This document shows positions 55,750-64,000 of a stretch of 64,000 bases of DNA, piece by piece. The stretch's first letter is position 1. Each line of letters begins with the position of its first letter. The DNA is from Augochlora pura (lineage: Eukaryota; Arthropoda; Insecta; Hymenoptera; Halictidae), in NCBI RefSeq assembly GCF_028453695.1, contig NC_135774.1, positions 23,064,001 through 23,128,000 of the forward strand, written 5' to 3'. The position numbers and the translations under genes are program-made. Under the pieces are notes generated by a model. It saw nothing but the letters and a program-made list of their open reading frames with translations. It was not told the origin of the DNA and did not search any database.

Positions 55750-58516
55750 AATCGTCGCGGTGATCGATCGATGAAGCTGCAGCCTCGCGTGGAAACGGGG
55801 GCACGATTTTCTCGAGGAAGCGAGGTCCCGTTCCCGTTTATAGATTTTCCCGAGTTTATCGCGGCGCAACGGACGACGGGGACACGGTTTCGGCGCCGAT
55901 CGTCCGCGATCGGAAACGGTCGAAAATTACGTAGCAGCCTCGCGAAGCTTAAAGCAGCCGAGCCCCTCCGAGGAATTGAATTTTTCGATTTAATCAGATC
56001 TCTTAACCTTCTTTCAGATTCCTGACCGCCCGAAGGGAAAAGAAAAAAGGAGAAACCCCGTGGACCATTCCGCTGGATCGTCCGAGGATTATCGTGTCCT
56101 GTCATCCCAGGGATCCGATTTTAATGAAAGCTTTTCACGGTAAGTCCCTTTCGCGATACCAATTTGCCGGCATCGATTGATGAATTCTCTCTAGCCAATA
56201 ATCGACCGTAAGGAATCCCGCTTTACTCTCTGCCGTGGAGAGATCCGCGCCCCGAGACCTTTGACTCCCTGGTATTAATATCTTATTAATTAGACCCTTC
56301 GTTCGTCCTTGCAAACATTCGAAACAATTCCGAGCGACGGGACTTTAGTCAAACATTTTCAGACGGATTAATGCACGTTGCTCCAACGTTTTCACGTGAA
56401 CGGGGTATCCCTTCTCTATCGTTTATTAATTGAAGAGTTTCATTAAATCAGGATACAATATAAATTGGTATCGATGGCTCGCGTTAATAATTATACGCAT
56501 AATAATTGCGTATAATAATTACGGACAGCTGTTGCATAGCTGTATTTAATTTAAGAATTCTAATATATCGAAAGTGTCGTCGATCTTTAGATGTTCTGTA
56601 CCCATTTTTGCCATTTTATGTTTCATAATTTATCGCTGACGTCGCTTTTGGTTTTATGAAAAAATTGAAAAATGTCTCGGTGGACGTTGAATAAAATTTT
56701 AGTCGAATAAAAATTCATTTAAATAAGAAGCTATTTGTTATTCGAGGACGAATTTATTTTTACGGAAATTCATTCGGAGCATAAACGATTCGAATAAAAA
56801 TTATACAATATTGCGCCATACTTTGGTTGCCGATAGTATAATTGAATGATAGCGCAGCGTTCATTGCATTATTCGGCGAAGTGTTTTCACAGAATGGTGG
56901 CCGCCTTTATTTGGCAAGAAGAGGGTTCGTTTAATGAGCTGCAACGTCACATAATGCGATCGCGGTTATATCAAAAGTGCCGTTGATTCGGACGCCGCTT
57001 CGTCAATGCTCGACTCGTATCACTTAATCCCGGCATAATTAGCAGCGGATAGAGTCGTGCCGCGTATTATGTAAAACAACGCGCGTTGTTAATGCGATGA
57101 TTCGTTCGATATACCTGTGCAATGATAATAAATCAACCGGCAGTCCGGAATGCTCGATTTCTTCCGCTGAATTAAAATACATTCATGCATAATGGACTTC
57201 AATAGATTAATTGAAACGAAGTAACGTGAACGTGGTTGCTTTAAAACGAAGCTTCCAAACAGACTGAATGCAAATGAAATTAAACGAAATGAAATTAAGT
57301 AATATGAAATGGAATAAAATGAAACGAAATAAAATAAAGTCAAATTAAATAGAATTAAATACAATTAAACAAAATTAAATACAATTAAATTAAACAAAAT
57401 TAAATACAATTAAATTAAACCTCGCCTTACTTTTTCCAAGCACTAAATATCGAAATAAAGTAAGACAGCTTCCAGGGGAACGAATAAATACTTAAATAAA
57501 AAGGTAGCAGAAGGAGGAAGATACTGGGAACAAAATTGACCTCGAGATCTTCTTTAATCGCTTCATCTTAATGGAACAATATTTTCTGTTTATCAGCCAC
57601 GGTATTGCGACAGAAAATATTGGTAAAATATTTCAGACATCAACGAAGAAGGGAAAGTCACGCAACACTTGATCGAAGACCATCAAACCGTGGCGGTTCA
57701 TCGTCGACTCCGAACCGTAAAGAATAATATAGACACGGTGGATCTTAAATGACGCCCCAAAACTTCTTTCGTCGTTTCGTTTTTGTTTTCTCCCCCTCTC
57801 GCAACGTCTCGCGGAGAAAATCGCCAGGAGACCGACGGCATATTCTTCTCGCCGTCGCTCCATTAACATTAATTAATGTAATCACCCGACGAGTGGAAAT
57901 TAATTATATTAACGGTTGATTAAATTGATCGCGACCCGGTCGTGTCGCGCGGCGGCGGGGCCGTGTTTCCTCCGACCTAAATCAATTAAGAAATTAAGGA
58001 TGCGCGTGGACCGCGATTACTGCGAATTTTCAAAAACCTTTGTTCTTATACCGGGTGTCGTCGAATTCGTCGTTCTCATCCGAGGTGAAAACAATTTCGT
58101 CAGGTTAATTTCGCCGGACTACTGTTTCACATTATTTACTAGATTTGCGGATCTTATGCACTGGTGAATATTTAAAGGATTTAATGATGCCGATGTAATA
58201 TGTTAAACCCATTAAACCAATTACTGAAAGAAAGAAATGTTTACGTAGTTACTGCGTGTTGCGATCGATGCAGACAATTCTTACTTTGGCACGCTATTTA
58301 GCGAGAATAATTAAGTGGAAATATACAGTAAAAAAACGATCAAACAATATGGAATACTTTTCTAGATTTAGACGAATACGTGTTTTTATTTTCGAATTTT
58401 TATAAAATTCTATTATAAAATGTGAAGCATCATTCTTCTGGAAAGTCGCGGCCAAGTAGAAGTGTCTGTCACTGATCAGACAGTCGCGTTAGATTTCTTA
58501 TCGTATCACTGAGAAT
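55750..58516. other. Stretch without recognisable gene
   Basis: A CpG-rich block at 55750-56110 has a 156-codon reverse frame (55635-56105) overlapped by a forward frame, with no domain. The rest alternates AT-rich and moderate sequence. An AATTAAA-rich low-complexity tract is listed separately. Confidence 0.45.
57268..57422. repeat. AAATTAAA/GAAAT-rich low-complexity tract
   Basis: Degenerate 10-bp-scale repeats of AAATGAAATTAAACGA, changing into AAATTAAATACAATTAAATT. The last part is a ~32-bp direct repeat. The reverse Phe/Ser/Leu/Tyr-rich frame across it is an artefact. Confidence 0.9.
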
Positions 58517-58732
58517 TTTACCGTCTGCAGTCGATTGGTGACTTTGAGGCACCACTAAAATTGTTACATCACGTTCCAAAATCATTTCTACATTATCAGA
58601 GTGTAGATTGAAAAAATTGCTAAAAATTCTTAAAGTTCTTCCATTCACTTTGTCGCATAAAATGGGAATACTGCGAATCAGAAAAATGATTTTCGAGCTA
58701 CAATTAAAATGTCATCGAGCGCGAAGGATTAA
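58517..58732. mobile_element. TTAA-flanked MITE, CCCTTTGCAC family, copy 5 (old)
   Basis: 216 bp. The left end TTTACCGTCTGCAGTCGATT and right end ATCGAGCGCGAAGGATTAA are diverged versions of the family termini. The interior keeps GAGGCACCACTAAAATTGTT, AATGGGAATACTGCGAATCA and TACAATTAAAATGTCATCGA in the order of copies 3 and 4. The oldest recognisable copy here. Confidence 0.8.
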
Positions 58733-61018
58733 TACCACCGTCTCGTATTATTTCCATCTCTCAATTAGAACAAAATGATTGCGCAAAATGATCCTAGAAC
58801 CGGAACAAAAATTGTTTACTCGCACATATTGGCACAGCGCCGTGCTTTCAATTCGTCCGCTTTGTGGAACAAAATCTTTTTCCGGGTCGCGCAGTTACGC
58901 TCGTTGCTTGGATCAGAAAATTTTCAGTCGATCGTTTTCGTGCTCGGGGCGATCTTTTAGCGGCGGAGAAGAAGATCTCGAGGAATGCATCCCCGGGGAT
59001 TATGAAATATTATTCGAAAAGATACGGACTGGATTCGTCTGATCTTCCTGGGAGATTAAAGTTCCGCGGGACTGTATCGGCAATATCTTCTGTCCTGCTT
59101 CCGTCCCCCAGAAACCTGCTGCAATCATTTTCTTGGACATTATCGAACTCCGAGCGACTTTTCCAAACAATTTTACCTTCGAACAATCTCATCGAACCAA
59201 TTAAGCTTCGGCGGATTTGGATTCTTAATACAGTGTCCGCGAAAGAAAACCGCCGGTCTGTAAGTTTTTGAAATTATCCGCTTATTATTTACATAATAAT
59301 AATTTATTATTTTCGGGCGTCAATTTATCTCAATAATTGTATAATTGCATTATTTATATAACTGCAGTGTGTGCCACAACAAACCCTGTATACGGACACA
59401 AAAACAAATTCTACTTAATATTTTAAAAAAGCTATCACCACTTCTAAGCCAAACTTAGTAACTAACACAGCATCTTATAAATAACGCAACGCCATAACAA
59501 ATAATGCAACGCCTTAATACATAAAAAGTCTGCCGTGTAAACACGATTAAAGTTTGATTATGGTTTTGTTAGATTTTATGAAAAACTTAATAAAGCTTTA
59601 GTTTCTACAACGCAAACGCGCGACTTGAATATTTTCTGTACCGCGCGCCCCAATACCCGTCGTTCACAGCGACGCTCGCCCGTCGAGCGCCTCCGTCCGC
59701 AAAGGGTTAAAGGAAAAATCATACCCAATACTGATTTGAAGTATCACTAAAATTACGCATCCATCGATGAACGAGACGATGACATTCCTCAATATAAGCC
59801 TAATTTGAGAATCATAAAATATATTTGTTACAGCCTTGTACACTACTTTACGATTTAGAAAAGAATTTGTAATCTGCAGCTATTAGCTCGACGTCATTCT
59901 CGACTCGAGACAAATTACAATTCGTAAGTTATCCTGAGTCGAGGATGATACCGATTGCCCGGGTCTCGCCCACGAGTAGGTTGCTGCTTTAGAAATGTCA
60001 GAAAAAGGCAAAATGACACGAAAAAGTCAGAAGGTAAGAAACACGAAAAATTCTGGGATATCCTATCATTTTGTCGCGCAGTGTACAACTGTAGAGCTCG
60101 CAGATTGTAGACCGTTCGGGGCCAGTCTCTTCTCAGGAAGAGAAGGTTACGTCAAGGTTAGATTTTGTGCTACGTGGGCGCATAAAAGTTCGAGCAAACC
60201 GTTCCGAATTCTGTTTCCGCGTGGTGCATTTATTTGGTTCTCGCGTGGCTTAGCCCTCGCGTGCCATATAGCTAGCGTTCCGCGATTCAAAGAGACGCCC
60301 GGAGCGCAGCGAAAATTTTTGTTCGGTTATCCGCGCGTACGAATTCGAGGTTAAACGCGACGAGCACCGGACGACGCGTGCACGTGCAACGACTAGGCGC
60401 CTATGCCGTTTCGCCATTGACAAATATTGACATTCGAGGGACGTCCCGTGTTAGGACCACGTACCGGCTATCTCGAGTCAATTGGGTTAATTGAATTGCA
60501 GGCCGTCGTTCGGAACGCGTCCAGAACAATCCGCAAATTGTTACGCGACCGGACCCGAAGACCTCGCCCCGGGTCTTCGAGGAACAGCGCGGACACCTGA
60601 TCTCCTCGTTGCCGGGAATCGTCCCAATCGCTCGCAAACGGACGCAAATCTGTCCGCAGAATCGGCGGAACGTCGCATCGAAACCAGAGCTGGTATTGTT
60701 CGAATTGATAAGAAGAAATGTTTATCGGTGATAAATATCGGAACGGCTGCGTTCTAGTCGAACCTTTTACTTCAATATTAAGAATTTCTATTATTTAAAT
60801 TTATTCGAATTGTTGCGAGTAACCACGTTTTAGTCGAACATCTAATTCGAATAACAAGAAATATTTATTATTTATCAGAAATTATTCTTTCCGTTCATTG
60901 AAATAGTTCTGTATTGGAATAATTTAATTTTCTCACATTTATTACAGTCTTGACTTATCTGTAAAAAAAGGAGATAATTAGAGCGCAAATCTTGCGCGTA
61001 AAATCTGTATAACATGAT
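58733..61018. other. Stretch without recognisable gene
   Basis: CpG-moderate at 58780-59260 and 60080-60760, otherwise AT-rich. Overlapping frames at 58775-59271 and 59995-60757 lack domains. The frame starting at 59995 runs through a Tc1 inverted-repeat end. An orphan TTAA-element terminus (GTCCGCAAAGGGTTAA) lies at 59695-59710. Confidence 0.45.
60038..60083. mobile_element. Tc1 inverted-repeat outer end fragment
   Basis: Contains AAACACGAAAAATTCTGGGA followed by TATCCTATCATTTTGTCGCG and CAGTG, then TA at 60084-60085. This matches the outer end of the solo repeat at 15373 in reverse orientation (AAACACGAAAAATGG, TGTCCTATCATTTTGTCGCG). Only the outer ~45 bp remain. Confidence 0.75.
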
Positions 61019-61251
61019 TTAACCGCGTCACCCAAATATGGGTGACACTAATTTTTGATCAATCTTGAAAATTCATTTTTATTGTAATATATTTGAATAA
61101 CTTGAACTTGACCAGAACGTTTCGAATGCGAAATAGTTCTAATACCATCCCTTATGATAAATATTAACTTTCCAGCTTCGCTTTAATTAATTAAATTGTT
61201 TTTAACTGTGTGAGAATTTTAGTGGTCGATTGTCGGCAGTCAACGTGTTAA
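61019..61251. mobile_element. TTAA-flanked MITE, AACACGT-like family, copy 2
   Basis: 233 bp between TTAA at 61019-61022 and 61248-61251. The right end is GTCAACGTGTTAA; the left end TTAACCGCGTCACCC is a weaker mirror. The subterminal CACCCAAATATGGGTGACAC forms a small hairpin. The right end resembles that of 8780-9074. Confidence 0.55.
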
Positions 61252-62496
61252 AACAGCGAAAAGATTCGAACAAACCAACAATATAGAGGTGTCAATTTAA
61301 ACGTATCAAAATTATTATATAAACCGAGGTAATTCGTTCGACCTCGCCAGGGAAACCGCGAAGTCGAAAACGTTTGCCATAAACGTTTCAAAACCGAGTA
61401 AATAACCGAACCGATGGGATCAGAACAGCGGCAAACAAACAGCCTCCGAAATCGCTCTAAATCTCCGTCGAGAGCACCGTTTAGCCGTAGAGAGAGCGTA
61501 TCAGAGATAACCGCAGCACGCTGAAGTATGGCGTCGACGGAAAGATTACTATTTCCTCGTCGAATCAGCGGCCGCGGAAATCGAGCGTTAAAAATTGAAA
61601 AGTTTCTTCGTTGGAGGAAGAAGGTCGCGACAGCCGTGTGTGTACGTGTGCGCGCGCACGCGCGCTTGTGTACGTCGGTCTATGGAGGCTGCGAGCGTGT
61701 TAGTTTACGAGCGTGGACGTTTGCGTGGACGAGTGCATGCTCCTGACCTTTACGTAATTTCCGGCGAAGTTTCGCATTTTCCAAGCGATTATCTGCGCGC
61801 GAACGCCCGGCTTCTACTCGAGTTCTTTCATTCGCCACTTAGAGCTTTTCTTCGCCGTTCGCCTTATCAAAAGCGCGGAAGAAGCCTGAGAGAGACAGAG
61901 AGACAGAGAATACGAGAGAGAGAGAGAGAGAGAGAATATGAGAGAGAGACCTTTGCTCTCTGGTTCGGCTCCGGTCGATTCAACTTCGCGTAATTGAATT
62001 ACAACGGCTCCGTCGCGCGGCTTCGTTCCGAAATCATTGTTATGCCGAGTTTAGTTTTCCGGATTGCTGTCCTGAAATCGGGAATCGAGTTTCCCCGAAC
62101 GCTTCGCCGCGCCGGTAAACTGTTCCATCCCTTGCCGGGGAGCGATGCTCCCGCTCCGCGCGCAATAATACGCGCAGACGGTAAATATTATTCTTCGGTA
62201 ATCTTCTGCGAGCCCAACTTCGAAACACCGCATTAGGCGAGCATTGTGCTCGTTGAATCGCGAGCGGGCTGTTGTTAGCTCCCCCGCCACGGGTAGGTTC
62301 ATCTGGCAGGTGATCTGTGACGCAGTTCTCTCGCGGTTCGTTGCCGATTTTATCGAGTTCACCTCCAACGAACGGCGACTACGCGGATAGCTCTATACGT
62401 CTTGCGACAAGTGACGCCGATAGTTGTAAGATTATGCGAAACATCGACAAATTGTTACATAAAGATCGCTCAAATGTTATACGAACAACGAGTAAT
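61252..62496. other. GC-rich block, no gene assigned
   Basis: CpG-rich from about 61340 to 62350, with an alternating TG/CG run at 61636-61672. The forward frames 61528-62236 and the reverse frames 62040-62368 overlap. The 132-codon frame is Arg-rich and passes through GA repeats. No domain recognised. Confidence 0.45.
61887..61949. repeat. (GA)n-rich microsatellite
   Basis: GAGAGACAGAGA-type units then (GA)n at about 61914-61934 and again GAGAGAGA at 61941-61948. Confidence 0.92.
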
Positions 62497-62711
62497 TTAA
62501 CCCTCTTAAAATTTGTTTGACGAAGTTGGATAAAGTTTCGAAAAGAAATTGCAAGAATTTTGAAAAGCCTGATAAATAACAAATTCAAAAAGGGAGAAGA
62601 AATAAGAAATTAAATTGTTGTTTAATGAAAATAATTAAGAAAACTATCTTGTCAACAAGAGCCAACAACGATATTGTTTATTATATCGTTGTTCGGTACT
62701 AAGAGGGTTAA
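62497..62711. mobile_element. TTAA-flanked MITE, CCCTCTTA-like terminus
   Basis: 215 bp with TTAA at both edges. Left end TTAACCCTCTTAAAATTTG, right end GGTACTAAGAGGGTTAA. A subterminal hairpin (AACAACGATAT / ATATCGTTGTT, 8-nt loop, 62664-62693) lies near the right end. The interior is unlike that of 6002-6263 although the outer CCCTCTTA is shared. Confidence 0.82.
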
Positions 62712-64000
62712 GTATAATATTCCTTGTCGTGAACTTTAGTAATTTATAGTAATTCATTCGAATAGAAAATGAAAAACTGATCGAATAAACGGGTAGAATA
62801 ATTTCTATCTAACAATATAATATGGATAATAACTTTTATGTATATAATATAAAATATAACATTTTTTATATATTAATTTTATATTTAATTTTATATATAG
62901 TATATATATTTTAATCATTTTTATTCCAGCAAAATATACGGATAAAAAGAATTCAGTCTAACAATTACTCCAGATAATTGTTTGAAAAATATATAATAAA
63001 TGTGGAATATGAAAATGCTGCAAAAGATGTACAGCGAGAAATAGTTCGGCGCAATATTCTCGACGGTAAATTCCCGATCAGCGAGATCATCGTTTCCAAT
63101 AATTAGTCAAAACCATCCAATTAGATTAGCTTATCAGACAAAATTCGCCACGGCATCAGCATAGAATTGAATCGCGGCGCATAAAATCTCGCTTAATTTC
63201 CCTCGAACGCGAAATTCCCGGCGCGAATTCGCCTAAACATCCGCGTCCCGGTTACACGTAAACCAGGATCGAAATAACCAAGCTGACACAGCACAACGAA
63301 GCAATATAATGAAATGGAACTGGCCGGCCAGGCCCGGAACAAGCCCGACCAGCCTCCGTCGTAAAATTCGCGGCGGTACGGACCGGCGAAGTCCTTCGAA
63401 AACCGTGCCGACGATGGCCGGATCGAATTTTGACGGGATGAAACGCTGCCGGGAAAAACAACGCGGACCCGGCGCTGGCGTCCAATTTCGAAATTCACTT
63501 TTGATCATCGGGCCGTGCTTATTACTTCCGGGCCGGTGTTCCGTATCGGGGTTAATCGTTGGCTGACCGACGTCCGGGCAGGAAATGATATTATTATAAT
63601 GATGATAATCCGTCTTCGTTGGCGCCGCCGTCATTAGCGCGTTCGAGCGTCGCCGTTTTGGCACGGTATAACTTCGTTATTGTGGTATTCTGTTAATTGC
63701 GCGACACGGTCTTTTCGGGATACGCCGCGGAGCGTTACACCGAAAAAGGCTCCGTTGGTTTAGCGAATATTATCGCGTGCTATCGCGATAATATTTGGGT
63801 AATTGTGCCGTTTCTGGCGGGGTGATATCGCGGCGCAGACGTTCCACGTATTTTTGTATGTTGGGGCGGTGTTTTTCGCGGAACTTGGTACAGCCACGTC
63901 GAATCTCCAGTTTATCGGGCAATCCTGTTTTATCTTACAACTTTATTTCATTGCATAATTATATTTGATTGTATAATTTTTTTTCCATTGGTAAACCTTA
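62712..64000. other. Stretch without recognisable gene
   Basis: AT-rich to about 63030, then CpG-rich (63050-63870). Frames at 63193-63664 overlap on both strands and show no domain. CGCGATAATAT motifs around 63765-63796 form a short inverted repeat (ATATTATCGCG / CGCGATAATAT). Confidence 0.45.

Overview
This is a eukaryotic, almost certainly insect, non-coding window. The composition alternates sharply between AT-rich stretches and GC-rich, CpG-dense blocks. The mobile elements are insect-type: Tc1 DD34E, mariner with TTGGGTTGGCAA ends, many TTAA-flanked short elements and a jockey-like LINE tail. This best fits a hymenopteran such as a bee or ant; that is inference from composition and element style, because no marker gene is present. 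A run of exactly 100 N (29810-29909) marks a scaffold gap.

I found no convincing host protein-coding gene, tRNA, rRNA or CRISPR in 64 kb. Open frames in the GC-rich blocks (about 7.9-8.5, 16.0-16.8, 27.3-28.6, 31.2-31.8, 37.8-38.3, 49.5-50.1, 53.0-53.7, 61.4-62.4 and 63.2-63.9 kb) overlap in several frames on both strands. Their translations are Arg/Ser/Pro-rich and without domains, as expected where stop codons are rare. The window is probably intergenic or deep inside a very long intron.

What it does hold is a layered record of small mobile elements. (1) At least 14 short elements (mostly 205-295 bp, one 513 bp) sit exactly between TTAA sites, with inverted termini starting CCCTTTGCAC, CCCCTTGCA, CCCTCTTA, CCCTTAATTAGG, CCTTTTAGATAC or (A)CACGTYGA. 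They look like non-autonomous piggyBac-type MITEs of several families. (2) A degraded Tc1 DD34E transposase (34629-35607) is followed by a right inverted repeat carrying an inner direct repeat. A solo copy of the same inverted repeat lies at 15373-15826, split by one of the TTAA elements, so the repeat at 35.7 kb serves as the empty-site control. (3) A deleted mariner (40894-41454) keeps both ends and the transposase N-terminus. (4) A TIR element (9704-10570) contains a truncated LINE 3' end with an (AAT)n tail. (5) Another TIR pair (43275-43925) is interrupted by a TTAA element and a Tc1-like terminus.

Tandem and foldback DNA adds to this: a 132-bp hairpin-bearing array ending in an inverted arm (19.4-19.8 kb); a ~31-bp minisatellite between ~96-bp direct repeats (24.9-25.4 kb) whose unit recurs at the edge of the N gap; a degenerate ~150-bp array interrupted by an LTR-like segment (28.6-29.7 kb); a ~190-bp tandem duplication (1.6-2.0 kb); a 54-bp composite array (50.1-50.4 kb); and many microsatellites. 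No coherent new gene system is visible; the best leads are the unnamed repeat families and the nested-insertion chronology.
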